Assembly: GCF_009764265.1 (NCBI RefSeq) | Contig: NZ_RWIR01000024.1 | Coordinates: 1-64,000, forward strand | Length of the DNA stretch: 64,000 bases | Source of the DNA: Pseudomonas sp. PB101 | GTDB taxonomy: Bacteria; Pseudomonadota; Gammaproteobacteria; Pseudomonadales; Pseudomonadaceae | Direction of reading: 5' to 3' | Shown: in pieces, positions 46,555 to 54,868 of the stretch | Layout of the letters: each line of letters starts with the position of its first letter | Numbering within the stretch: position 1 is the first letter of the stretch | Program-made: the position numbers and the translations under genes | The notes under the pieces: model-generated | What the model saw: only the letters and a program-made list of their open reading frames with translations | Told to the model about the DNA's origin: nothing | Databases searched by the model: none

Positions 46555-47346
46555 TTACTCTGCAGTTTCAGCACGTTCAAGTTCGAGACGACGACGGCGC
46601 AGGGTCATGACCAGGCCGGCAATGACAATGATGGCAATGGTCACGACCAGCATGAACACCGAGGCGGCATTGATGGTTGGGCTGACGGCGCGGCGCATCA
46701 TCGAAAGAATCATGAGTGGCAACGTGGTGTCGCTGCCGGTGACGAACACGGTGATCAGGAACTCGTCCAGGGAGAGGGCGATCGCCAGGATCGCGGCACC
46801 GGCAATCGTCGGGCCGATGATCGGCAGCGTCACCAGCCAGAACGCCTTGAGCGGCGACGCGCCGAGGTCACGTGCGGCTTCTTCGAACGACAGATCGAAG
46901 TATTCCAGGCGAGAACGCACGGACTCGACGAAGAACGGGAAGGTGAACAAGGTATGGCCGATGATCACCGTCAACAGTGAGCGCGGCAGGCCGATCAACG
47001 AGAAGAAAATCACCAGCGCGATCCCCAGGAACAGACCGGGCAGGGCGATCGGAGCGAAGTTCATGAAGGCAAAGATGGATTTGATCCGGCCCTTCATGCG
47101 CATCAGCGCCAGGGCCGAGAACGTTCCCAGCACGGTGGTCAGGATGGCCGAGCCCGCGGCGACGATGGCACTGTTGGTCAATGCCGTCATGAAGTCCGGG
47201 CTGCTGAACAGTGCTTCGTACCATTGGGTCGAAAAGCCTTCGAACGGGAACGACAGCGAGGCCGACGAATGAAAGCTGAACAGCGCGATGATCGCGATGG
47301 GCGCATAAAGAAACAGCATGTAGACGTAAGTGAAGAGCCTGATCAT
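46555..47346 (-). CDS. PotC-like ABC transporter permease
   Basis: 263 residues with six membrane helices. The N terminus RLFTYVYMLFLYAPIAIIALFSF and the EAA loop EAARDLGASPLKAFWLVTLPII are those of PotC. It pairs with the neighbouring PotB-like permease to make the membrane pore. The end ERAETAE overhangs in the cytosol. The gene lies 28 bp after the PotB-like gene and 5 bp before the ATPase gene. Confidence 0.9.
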   Translation of the reverse strand: MIRLFTYVYMLFLYAPIAIIALFSFHSSASLSFPFEGFSTQWYEALFSSPDFMTALTNSAIVAAGSAILTTVLGTFSALALMRMKGRIKSIFAFMNFAPIALPGLFLGIALVIFFSLIGLPRSLLTVIIGHTLFTFPFFVESVRSRLEYFDLSFEEAARDLGASPLKAFWLVTLPIIGPTIAGAAILAIALSLDEFLITVFVTGSDTTLPLMILSMMRRAVSPTINAASVFMLVVTIAIIVIAGLVMTLRRRRLELERAETAE

Positions 47347-47374
47347 GGCGAGTTACCTTTTTTATGGGCGGTCA

Positions 47375-48310
47375 TCAGTCGTGGTAACGCTTGCCGGGTG
47401 CCAGGTTTGCAGCCCGCAACACACCCAGCAGCAGCGCATAGACCAGCATGAAAACCAGCAGCAGCAAGTAGGCCATCGCAGCACCCAGTGGCCAGTTGCC
47501 GACCGAGCGAAACTGGTTGGCGATCACCAGGCCCGTGGTCATCGCGTCACGGCCGCCCAAAAGCTGGGGAGTGACGTAGTCACTGGCGGCAAGCACGAAG
47601 GTGAACATGAACGAGCTGACGATGCTCTTGTGCGCCATCGGCATGATCACCCGCCACAGGATGGTGGCGCCGCCGGCACCCAGGTCCGCAGCGGCTTCCA
47701 GGTAGTCCCGCTTGATGTCGCGCAAGCCCGACACCAACAGCAGCAGGGTGAAGGGCAGCATGATGTGCACCAGGGTCAACACCACTGAAAACTTGCTGAA
47801 GACCAGCCATTCCAGTGGCTGGTCGATCAGTCCCAGGTGCATCAGGGTGGAATTGATCACGCCGTTGGTGCCCAGGATCGAACGCCAGGCGTAGACCCGC
47901 ACCAGGTAGCTGGAGAACCAGGAGACCAGGGCCAGGTACAGCACGGCATTGGAGCGCGTGCGGTAGACAATGTAGTAGGCGACCGGGGCACTGATGACCG
48001 TCGACAGCACCGCCGTCCAGAAGCCATTCTGCAGGGCGATCCAGAGCGAGTCGTAGAACCCGGTGGCACTCAAGGCCTTGGCGTAGTTGGCCAGGGTTGC
48101 CGCAGGTTCCATGCTGAAGGTCTTGGCGGTCCAGAAACTCGCGACCAGCAGCAATAGCGACGGAATGAGGAAGAACACCACCAGGAAGAACAGGGGCGGT
48201 GATGCCAGTAGATAGCCGCTGAGTGTTTTCTTGTCGATTTTCACGTGTTTGCCAGCCTTTGAATCCCTGTCATCGAGGAGGATGGGCTCGCTGTTGTTGA
48301 CTACGTTCAT
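47375..48310 (-). CDS. PotB-like ABC transporter permease
   Basis: 311 residues with a short cytosolic N terminus (about 1-28, NNSEPILLDDRDSKAGKHVK) and six membrane helices. The EAA-type loop DYLEAAADLGAGGATILWRVIMPMAH and SDYVTPQLLGGRDAMTTGLVIANQF are PotB marks. Start ATG at 48310. Preceded, in mRNA order, by a hairpin after the binding-protein gene that may lower its expression relative to that protein. Confidence 0.9.
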   Translation of the reverse strand: MNVVNNSEPILLDDRDSKAGKHVKIDKKTLSGYLLASPPLFFLVVFFLIPSLLLLVASFWTAKTFSMEPAATLANYAKALSATGFYDSLWIALQNGFWTAVLSTVISAPVAYYIVYRTRSNAVLYLALVSWFSSYLVRVYAWRSILGTNGVINSTLMHLGLIDQPLEWLVFSKFSVVLTLVHIMLPFTLLLLVSGLRDIKRDYLEAAADLGAGGATILWRVIMPMAHKSIVSSFMFTFVLAASDYVTPQLLGGRDAMTTGLVIANQFRSVGNWPLGAAMAYLLLLVFMLVYALLLGVLRAANLAPGKRYHD

Positions 48311-48343
48311 GATGATTGTGCCTTTGCTTTTTGTTTCGATAAC

Positions 48344-48367
48344 GAGGGCGCCTTGCCGGACGCCCTC
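48344..48367 (-). terminator. Intercistronic hairpin after the binding-protein gene
   Basis: GAGGGCG and CGCCCTC form a 7-bp GC-rich stem around ten bases, 39 bp past the binding-protein stop. Without a full T run it likely stabilises the upstream mRNA or partly terminates, giving more binding protein than permease. Confidence 0.5.
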
Positions 48368-48405
48368 TCAGGCCGTTGTTTCACCCGGGCGGTTAGCCGG
48401 GGCCG

Positions 48406-49566
48406 CTAGAACGAGCCTTTGAAGTTCGCCCACTGATCGATCCATTCGGCATAGGTCACGTACTTGTCGGAGCTCAGGGGCGGCTGGCCGTAGAGCTTCG
48501 ACTTCTCGAAAAAGCTGTCCAGGTTCGCGTAGTCGAACGTTGTCCTGAGCTCTTCGGGGAGCAGCGGCACCGCCTTGCTGTTGACCACGCCGGAGAACAT
48601 GGTGGTGGCCATTTTTGCCTGCGTATCGGCCTCGAGCGTCTTGTTGATGAACTCCAGCGCGAGGGGTATGTCCTTGGCGGTCTTGGGGATGAACAGGGCA
48701 TCGCACCAGAGGGCCGCACCTTCCCTGGGCACCGATAGCTCTGTGACTATGCCGCGCTTTTTGGTCTCGCTGGGGGTGTTGGCCGACGCCGAAAACACCG
48801 CGTCGACTTCGCCCGACACCAACAGCGAAACCGCATCCCCCGAGGAGGCCGCGAAGACTCGGCATTGATCGCGATACGGCTTGAGTTTTTCGAAGGCGTC
48901 GTCGAATTCGGCGCGGGTCAGGTTGGGGAACTTGTCGCCGTAGCCGGCAATGATCGCGATCAGTGACCAGTTGGAAGTCCCGTCATCGACAAAGGTCAGT
49001 CGGCCCTTCAGTTTCGGGTCGAGCAGGTCTTTGTACTCGGTGGGTTTGTTCATTTTCTTGGGGTTGTAGACGATCGTGTTCATGCCCCACAACAGCGGGA
49101 TGCCCCATTGCTTGCCATCCCAGTACCAGCGGCTGCCTTTATAGAACAGCGGCACGGTGTTTTCTGCGGAGTAGTTGGGGATCTGCGCAGTGTCGATCGC
49201 CTTGAGCAGGCCCATCTGCTGATAGATGGTCTCGTAGCCCAGCGCGTACATGGTCAGGTCAAGCTGCACGGGATCGGAACCGGCCAGCCGCGCGGTGATG
49301 TCGTCCTGGTTGCTGGCATAGCTGGAGCGCACGGTAATGCCACGCTGTTTGCGCCACTCGGCCAGCTCCGCATCACCGGTTTCACCTTCCCAGCCAAGAA
49401 TCTCCAGGTGACCGGAGGAGGCGGCAAATGCACTTGGCACGAACGAAGCAATGTACAACCCTGCGGCAGACGCGGCAGCCCCCAGCATGAACGAGCGCCG
49501 GTTCAGGCTGATCGAATCCAGGTTGATGCCGGTTGATCCACAACCCGACTCTGTTTCTTTTTTCAT
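48406..49566 (-). CDS. PotD-like extracellular binding protein with a Tat-type signal
   Basis: 386 residues. The leader has an N-terminal extension (about 1-20, ETESGCGSTGINLD) then LNRRSFMLGAAASAAGLY, which fits a twin-arginine signal; cleavage would be near SAFAASS. The mature protein begins HLEILGWEGETGDAEL and includes WDGKQWGIPLLWGMNTIVYN and VPREGAALWCDALFIPK, which are typical of the PotD/PotF group. AGGAACTC precedes the ATG. Tat export would suit a ligand or cofactor-bound protein. The other importer genes follow; a wholly different ligand from classic polyamines is possible given the catabolic neighbours. Confidence 0.88.
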   Translation of the reverse strand: MKKETESGCGSTGINLDSISLNRRSFMLGAAASAAGLYIASFVPSAFAASSGHLEILGWEGETGDAELAEWRKQRGITVRSSYASNQDDITARLAGSDPVQLDLTMYALGYETIYQQMGLLKAIDTAQIPNYSAENTVPLFYKGSRWYWDGKQWGIPLLWGMNTIVYNPKKMNKPTEYKDLLDPKLKGRLTFVDDGTSNWSLIAIIAGYGDKFPNLTRAEFDDAFEKLKPYRDQCRVFAASSGDAVSLLVSGEVDAVFSASANTPSETKKRGIVTELSVPREGAALWCDALFIPKTAKDIPLALEFINKTLEADTQAKMATTMFSGVVNSKAVPLLPEELRTTFDYANLDSFFEKSKLYGQPPLSSDKYVTYAEWIDQWANFKGSF

Positions 49567-50164
49567 TTTGAGTTCCTGCCTAGGGTGGTTGTTTGCTAAC
49601 GGTTAACGACTTGCAATGGCGTGCGCTCGGCGGGTTTCGCCGGGCATGTCCTTATGCATGCAGTCAGGTAAATCGGCAGAGTTATGGCCAGCGATGTTTC
49701 CATGCGGCTGGGGAGGTTGTGGCGCTGTGCTGCCTGGTAGAGAGAGCATTGCGCAGGTGGCCTCCACTGGTCCGATCGACTCTTCCTTGGCTGGGTGCGC
49801 GCCGTGTTCTTCAGGTAGCAGGGTGAAGGCTTCACGTGGCGCGCCCAGCGCTTGATAGGCTCGGCTTGTTGTTTTCATGGATCGAGTATTGGCCTGGCGG
49901 GCAGGGCACTCAATTTCGCAGCACCTTTAAAAGCGACGCACTCTGACGCATCAAAGTGACCTAATCGGCGCAGCAGTCTCCTGATAACGATAGTCCCGCT
50001 TGAGCGGGGGACGGGTGGTGTTCACGTGCGTCAACGTGCGTCTCTTTTGCGGGGGGTGCGAAATTGAGCCGTGTTTGTTCCAGGCGAATACTCCGATGAC
50101 GGTCTTGAGACGCAGCAACGTGCATCCGCACGGGCGCCAGCGTCTATTCGATGGGAGTTTTTCT
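49567..50164. other. Intergenic region between the ABC importer and the ThDP enzyme
   Basis: No gene is well supported in these 598 bases. A leftward frame 49878-49603 (91 codons, start MKTTSRAYQALG) has no ribosome site, is Pro/His-rich and does not resemble a known family. A small hairpin CCCGC-TTGA-GCGGG lies at 49995-50008 and a direct repeat ACGTGCGTC near 50024-50042. The region probably carries the divergent promoters. Confidence 0.45.
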
Positions 50165-51274
50165 GTGAAGCTCACGGGTGGTCAGATTGTTGCGAAGGCG
50201 CTGAAAGCGAACGGTGTCGATTATGTTGCCGGCATGCCGGGTGAAGGCTCATGGGCCCTGGTCGAAGCATTGCTGAGGACAGGCTCCGACATCCCTTTCA
50301 TTCATGTCATACAGGAGCAAAGCGCAGTCCACCTGGCCGACGGCTATTTTCGCGCCTGCGGTCGACCGATGGCGATTCTTCTGCCGGCGCCGCTGGGCCT
50401 TTCGAAAGCCTTGGGCGCGATTGCCGTGGCGTTGGCGGATGCCTCGGCGATGCTGGTGATCACCGGCGGCGATGCTGAACGCGGTGTTGATTCGCCTGGG
50501 TTCACAGCCACCGGCATCAGCAAAGAGCATGTGCGGGTTGCGTCGATTGAACAGTTGGCGCAGGCCCTGCGCCAGGCCTTCGATACGATGTTCAGCGGTC
50601 GCGTCGGCCCGGTCAGCCTGGATATCCCGGCGGCTGTCCAGAGCGCCTCGGTTGACGCCAGTTTGTCACCCGCCACCTTGCGGGCCAACAACGCCGGCGA
50701 CATCCCGCCGCTGATGGCGCTCAGGCCTCTGGCGCAACTGAGTTCGGTGCTGGAAGGGGATGCGCTATTGATGGTCGGGACGCAGAGTCTCCAGGAGACC
50801 GTCAGTGAGCTGTTCCCGGATTATCAACACCGAGGCCATTTCTGCACCACTGGCGCCGGTGCCCTGGGTTGGGCGGTTCCAGCGGCCATTGGCGCGAAGC
50901 TCGCCATGCCGGCACGCCAAGTGGTGTGTGCCGTCAGTGACGGGGACTTTCTACAGTCGATGCAGGAGCTGGCGGTGTGCGTGATGCACAGTCTTCCCGT
51001 GGTGTTCCTGGTGTTCAACAACAGCGGGCCCGAGTCGTTGAGCGATGTGCAGGTTTCGCTCGCCGGGCAACATCGGGCCGGGGAATTCAGTTTGCCGGAC
51101 GGCAAACCTTACTCGCCTGACTTCGCAGGCATCGCCAGAAACTTTGGTCTGGACGCGTGGCGAGTCGAACACGCTTCGCAACTCAACCCGGCCTTCATCA
51201 AGGCGCTGAACAGCAAAGGGCCTTCGTTGGTCGAGATCATTACTGCACGCAGTTCGCGCACGTCTCAATCCTGA
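50165..51274 (+). CDS. Two-domain ThDP-dependent enzyme lacking the central domain
   Basis: 369 residues. Residues 1-165 form the PYR domain: LTGGQIVAKALKANGVDYVAGMPGEG, then the ThDP-activating Glu51 in HVIQEQSAVHLADGYFRACG. Residues about 185-365 form the PP domain: FCTTGAGALGWAVPAAIGAKLA, then SDGDFLQSMQEL (259-260) and FNNSG (285-286), the Mg/ThDP diphosphate motif, here with Ser for the usual Gly of GDG. The central domain of acetolactate synthase or pyruvate decarboxylase (about 130 residues) is absent, as in phosphonopyruvate or sulfopyruvate decarboxylases. The start is the GTG at 50165 with GGGAG before it, although the frame opens earlier. The substrate is likely a 2-oxo acid; which one is unknown. 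It overlaps the 3' end of the regulator gene by 10 bp. Confidence 0.82.
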   Translation: MKLTGGQIVAKALKANGVDYVAGMPGEGSWALVEALLRTGSDIPFIHVIQEQSAVHLADGYFRACGRPMAILLPAPLGLSKALGAIAVALADASAMLVITGGDAERGVDSPGFTATGISKEHVRVASIEQLAQALRQAFDTMFSGRVGPVSLDIPAAVQSASVDASLSPATLRANNAGDIPPLMALRPLAQLSSVLEGDALLMVGTQSLQETVSELFPDYQHRGHFCTTGAGALGWAVPAAIGAKLAMPARQVVCAVSDGDFLQSMQELAVCVMHSLPVVFLVFNNSGPESLSDVQVSLAGQHRAGEFSLPDGKPYSPDFAGIARNFGLDAWRVEHASQLNPAFIKALNSKGPSLVEIITARSSRTSQS

Positions 51275-52131
51275 CCGCCCCAGACGATAGTGGCGTTATC
51301 GCCCGTCATGTATTCGCGCACTTCCAGCGGTAACGACTGATCGCTGGGAAGCACCGCGGTTGCGTTGCGCAGGTGATGTTTGCGGATCTTGCCTTTGTCC
51401 ACCAGCCCCAACGCCATGCGCGTCGAGAAGGGCTGGCGAAAAGACGATGACGCCACACCGGTGACCAATCCATAGAGAAACCGGATCGGCCGGCGATGCT
51501 GCGGCGTGAGAATCGAAAAGGTCATTTCGTTACGTTGCTTGCCCTCGAAATCGACCATGAACAGACGATCGCCGAGCAGCAGGCAGAAACCGTGATAAGT
51601 GAACGAATAGCCGATCTTTCCACTGCCATCGAGCAAGGGAAAACGTTCTACGGTGACGTACTGGACCATCGAGTCGGCCCGATACAGACAGGTGACCGAA
51701 CGCAGGATGCGGCCTTTATAGATAGACGAGTTGTGGTACCGGTAATAGACGCCCAGATAATCCTCGAGCAGATCCGCCGACTGCTTCGCCAGGGGCAGGA
51801 AATGATTGAATTGCGCCGAGGCCCGCAAGTCTGTCGGCAGTTCGTTTTCGTAGCCTTCATAGAACTTCTTGAACTCGGCGGGCGGCCGGAAAAGGTCTTC
51901 GGCCTCCATCATGAAATACCGGCCGATCTTCTGCAGGATTTTCTGCGAGGGGACGTGCTGGCCCACCAGGTATTTGTTGAACTGCTGGCGATTGACATCA
52001 ACTTTGCGGCACATGTCCGCCACCGAGCGACAAGACTCCACCAGCGTACTCAGGTTCTTTTGCACGTTGGCTTGCAAGTCGCTGCGAACCTGTTGTCGCT
52101 CAGGGTGCGAGGTGGCGGCAGTTAGCGACAT
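51265..52131 (-). CDS. XRE-type transcriptional regulator of the catabolic island
   Basis: 288 residues. The N-terminal helix-turn-helix lies at about 20-80 (NLSTLVESCRSVADMCRKVDVNRQQFNKYLVGQHVPS), of the lambda-repressor/XRE class. The C-terminal 190 residues (LLGDRLFMVDFEGKQRNEMTFSILTP, LGVYYRYHNSSIYKG) are a beta-rich domain of a kind found in many proteobacterial regulators and probably the sensor. The ATG at 52131 has GAGGAG 11 bases before it and is preferred to an ATG at 52158. It lies between the importer/ThDP genes and the divergent dehydrogenase operon. Repeats of GTTAT upstream (52195-52242) are candidate binding sites. Confidence 0.82.
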   Translation of the reverse strand: MSLTAATSHPERQQVRSDLQANVQKNLSTLVESCRSVADMCRKVDVNRQQFNKYLVGQHVPSQKILQKIGRYFMMEAEDLFRPPAEFKKFYEGYENELPTDLRASAQFNHFLPLAKQSADLLEDYLGVYYRYHNSSIYKGRILRSVTCLYRADSMVQYVTVERFPLLDGSGKIGYSFTYHGFCLLLGDRLFMVDFEGKQRNEMTFSILTPQHRRPIRFLYGLVTGVASSSFRQPFSTRMALGLVDKGKIRKHHLRNATAVLPSDQSLPLEVREYMTGDNATIVWGGQD

Positions 52132-52537
52132 GGGCGACGAATCTCCTCGGCTGGGCATTTTTTTCTCGATATAGGCCAGGGTGTAAGAGCGGAAGGTTAT
52201 ATAGGTTATAAATCAGTTATCGAAATAACCGCCTGTATAACTTGGTGCCCACTTAAACAATTGAATTTTCAATAGTTAATCAAGCATGTTCCATGCCCGC
52301 TCAGAGTATTTAAGTTCAATCCGCCAATATCAGTCAATGCGTCAGTTTGTAAGCGCTCAGGGTGCTCACCATTGAGTCGACGCAAGCCCCGCAGTAACAC
52401 TTCGCCCGGCCGTCGGTAACAGATATCCGTGCCATGGCCGAGTGCTTCAGTCCGCGTCATCTATCGACGGTGTGCGAAATGGTGCAAAGAAAGTTCGCCA
52501 ACGATACTTCAAGGCTTAACGATGGGAGTCTCAGACG
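52132..52537. other. Divergent control region between regulator and dehydrogenase operon
   Basis: These 406 bases hold no convincing gene; a leftward 63-codon frame at 52269-52460 has no supporting site. The half near the regulator is AT-rich and carries the GTTAT/ATAAC cluster. Further right lie an AATTGAATTTTCAATAG stretch (52260-52276), a possible operator or promoter, and GC-rich DNA up to the dehydrogenase start. Confidence 0.5.
52195..52242. promoter_or_regulatory. GTTAT/ATAAC operator-like cluster
   Basis: Five copies of the pentamer lie in 47 bp: GTTAT at 52196, 52205 and 52216, and ATAAC at 52225 and 52237. The central pair forms GTTAT-CGAA-ATAAC. Placed 64-110 bp before the XRE gene start and divergent from the dehydrogenase operon, they are candidate sites for that regulator. 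Confidence 0.5.
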
Positions 52538-53707
52538 ATGGCAAGGTTGACCGGCGACATTCCAGGACAAAGGCGAATCAAGGTAGGCATGGTTGGCGGC
52601 GGGCAGGGCGCTTACTTCGCCAGTTATCACCGGGCGGCCATGCGTCTTTGCAATCGCTTCGACATTGTCGCCGGTGCCTTTTCTTCGGATGCCGACAAGT
52701 GCCGGGAGGCGGGCGCGGCGCTTGGCCTTCAACCAGAGCGCATCTACCTGTCGTTCGAGGACATGGCCGCTGCCGAGTCGCGTCGATCCGACCCCATAGA
52801 GGCCGTCGTCATCGTGACACCCAATCACCTGCACTTTGAACCTTGCCGGTTGTTTCTGCGGGCAGGAATCCCGGTCATTTGCGACAAACCGCTGGTCAAC
52901 AGCCCACAGGAAGCCATTGAACTGGCGAGCATTGCCGATCAGTACGATACGTTCTTCGCGCTGACCTACACCTACCAGGGCTATCCCATGGTCAGGGATG
53001 CCCGCAGTCGCATTCAGGCCGGGGAACTTGGCGACATTCGCTTCATGTATGTCGAGTATCTGCTGGAGTGGTTGGCGCCGGGTGTCTCGACGCTGAATAA
53101 AAGCCTGGCCTGGCGCGGTGATCCGCAAAAGGCCGGCCCCACCGGTGTCGTCGGGGACATCGGCACCCATGCCTTCAATATGCTTGAGTTCCTGTGCGGG
53201 CGCCGTTGCACCAGCCTGAATGCCAAATTGACCACGGTCGTCCCCGGCTGGGGGCTGGACGACACCTGTGTGGTGCAGCTGGAGTTCGAAGGCGGGGTGG
53301 ACGGTCTGCTGTGGGCCAGTTTCGCGGCGCCCGGCCATCGTAATGGCCTGCGCTTCAAGATCATCGGCAGCCAGGCTTCGCTCGAATGGTGCCAGGAGTC
53401 CCCGGAAACACTGCGCTTTACCCCCGTCGACGGTGCAGAGCGCATCTACCGCCGAGGCCAGAGCGACAACGCCGCCCAGACACTGAACTTCACCAGCTTG
53501 CCCGCCGGCAACACCGAAGGTTATCTGGAGGCGCTCGCCGTTCTCTACGCCGATTTCGCCGAGGCACTCGATGCCGGCACAGGCTGGCGCAGCGCAACCC
53601 GCATTGCGTTACCCGACATCCATGAGGGCGTGCGCGGCGTCGGCCTGTCCCAGGCGTGCGTCGAGTCCAGCCGACGGCGTGCCTGGGTGCCTTTCCCCTC
53701 CAGCTGA
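52538..53707 (+). CDS. Gfo/Idh/MocA-family NAD(P)-dependent oxidoreductase
   Basis: 389 residues. The Rossmann start KVGMVGGGQGAYFASYHRAAMRL lies near 15-37, followed by VIVTPNHLHFEPCRLFLRAGIPVICDKPL with the EKP-type Lys, here CDKPL. The C-terminal alpha/beta domain has GPTGVVGDIGTHAFNMLEFLCG with the typical active-site Asp/His (GDIGTHA). Family members oxidise or reduce sugars, inositols and glycosides at a ring hydroxyl. ATG at 52538; the preceding site is weak (GATGGGAG further back). First gene of the divergent operon. Confidence 0.9.
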   Translation: MARLTGDIPGQRRIKVGMVGGGQGAYFASYHRAAMRLCNRFDIVAGAFSSDADKCREAGAALGLQPERIYLSFEDMAAAESRRSDPIEAVVIVTPNHLHFEPCRLFLRAGIPVICDKPLVNSPQEAIELASIADQYDTFFALTYTYQGYPMVRDARSRIQAGELGDIRFMYVEYLLEWLAPGVSTLNKSLAWRGDPQKAGPTGVVGDIGTHAFNMLEFLCGRRCTSLNAKLTTVVPGWGLDDTCVVQLEFEGGVDGLLWASFAAPGHRNGLRFKIIGSQASLEWCQESPETLRFTPVDGAERIYRRGQSDNAAQTLNFTSLPAGNTEGYLEALAVLYADFAEALDAGTGWRSATRIALPDIHEGVRGVGLSQACVESSRRRAWVPFPSS

Positions 53708-53754
53708 CACCTCCACGCTTTCTGTGCTCAACACTACGCAACCAAGGAAAATCG

Positions 53755-54777
53755 ATGTCTATCGAACTCTACAGAGCGGCATATTCGGTACTGCTTCCCG
53801 CGTTCGGGGATTTGCACCTGGACGAAAACCTCCGTCGTTACCTGAGCCGCGGGGGCGTTTCCCTGTTGCTGGGGGAGACACGGGACGAGTACGTGGGCAG
53901 AGCCATGAGCGCGGCGCGAAAGGGCGCGGAAACCCAGGCGGACTTCGTCAACATCGCCCGGCAAGCGGCCTCGTTGGCGGGATCGCCGGTATTGATTGCA
54001 GTGGACCAGGAACTCGCCGGCATCGAACGCCTTCATCAATTGGTTCCTGCCGTCGCCTCGAGAGAGCAGCTCAAGGCGCTGAGCGCGCAGGACATCGAAG
54101 ATCGATGCTTCGAGATGGCCCGGGCGGCACGCAGCCTGGGCGTCAATCTGTTCCTCGCGCCGATTGTCGACGTGGTCACCGGCGCCAACCCATGGCTGCT
54201 CAACCGGCACCTGGGCGCCGACCCGCTCGAGGTCAGCCGGGTTTGCTGTGCCTTTATCCGCGGGGTGCAACGGGCGGGCGTGATTGCCACGGCCAAACAC
54301 TTCCCGGGCCATTACATCACTGAAGCGGATCCGGCGATTGCCCCGGCCACGGTTCCCGGGCCAGTGCATTTGCTGCACGACAACCTTGAGGTCTTCAAGC
54401 AAGTCATCGCCACTGGCGTCAAGGCGGTGATGCCGGGGCCAGCGGTGTTCCCGGCGCTCGACCCCGAGCATTCGGCATCCACCTCGCCGACCGTGATCGG
54501 CCTGCTGCGTGACACCCTTGGTTTCGACGGCTTGATCATTTCCGATGACCTCGATGCGGTGTCCATCCTGCGCGCAAACTCCATCACCGACACCGCCGTC
54601 GCGTCACTGTCGGCTGGCGCACACCTGTTGCTGGTGTCCAGTGAGTCGGGTCTGGATGCCATCGCCGAAGCCATTGTCGCGGCCGTCGATGAGGGCGTTC
54701 TCGACCGCCAGGTTCTGTTGGCTGCCGCATTCAAGGTACGGGCGTTGGCCAATGCCACGCACGACCTGACGCGGTAA
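53755..54777 (+). CDS. NagZ-like glycoside hydrolase family 3 protein with altered active site
   Basis: 340 residues, one GH3 N domain. Shared NagZ features are LIAVDQELAGIERL (83-93), a metal- or sugar-binding loop LNRHLGADPLEV, KHFPGH at 181-186 and IISDDLDAVSI with nucleophile Asp near 264. NagZ enzymes follow KHFPGHG with a D-S-H loop whose Asp-His dyad is the general acid/base. Here the loop reads YITEADPAIAPATVPGP: the Asp is present but the His is gone. The protein may therefore cut an activated or pre-oxidised glycoside, or use another acid. AAGGAAA precedes the ATG at 53755. Downstream of the dehydrogenase gene by 47 bp, likely the same operon. Confidence 0.83.
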   Translation: MSIELYRAAYSVLLPAFGDLHLDENLRRYLSRGGVSLLLGETRDEYVGRAMSAARKGAETQADFVNIARQAASLAGSPVLIAVDQELAGIERLHQLVPAVASREQLKALSAQDIEDRCFEMARAARSLGVNLFLAPIVDVVTGANPWLLNRHLGADPLEVSRVCCAFIRGVQRAGVIATAKHFPGHYITEADPAIAPATVPGPVHLLHDNLEVFKQVIATGVKAVMPGPAVFPALDPEHSASTSPTVIGLLRDTLGFDGLIISDDLDAVSILRANSITDTAVASLSAGAHLLLVSSESGLDAIAEAIVAAVDEGVLDRQVLLAAAFKVRALANATHDLTR

Positions 54778-54845
54778 CTGCGTCAGTTCGCGCCTTATTT
54801 AGCGTGGCTGCGAAATCTCTACCTGAATCCGATCGCTCTACAATG

Positions 54846-54853
54846 AATAACAA
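54846..54853 (+). promoter_or_regulatory. Putative Hfq/Crc motif before the TIM-barrel gene
   Basis: AATAACAA (AAYAAYAA) lies directly before the GGGAGGAG site of the gene starting at 54869. Sequence match only. Confidence 0.45.
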
Positions 54854-54868
54854 CGGGAGGAGCGTCAT

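Noticed and set aside
49603..49878. A 91-codon leftward frame before the ABC importer
   Set aside because: No ribosome site, no family similarity, Pro/His-rich composition and an overlapping alternative frame of equal quality.
52269..52460. A 63-codon leftward frame in the divergent control region
   Set aside because: No start site support and it lies in probable promoter DNA.
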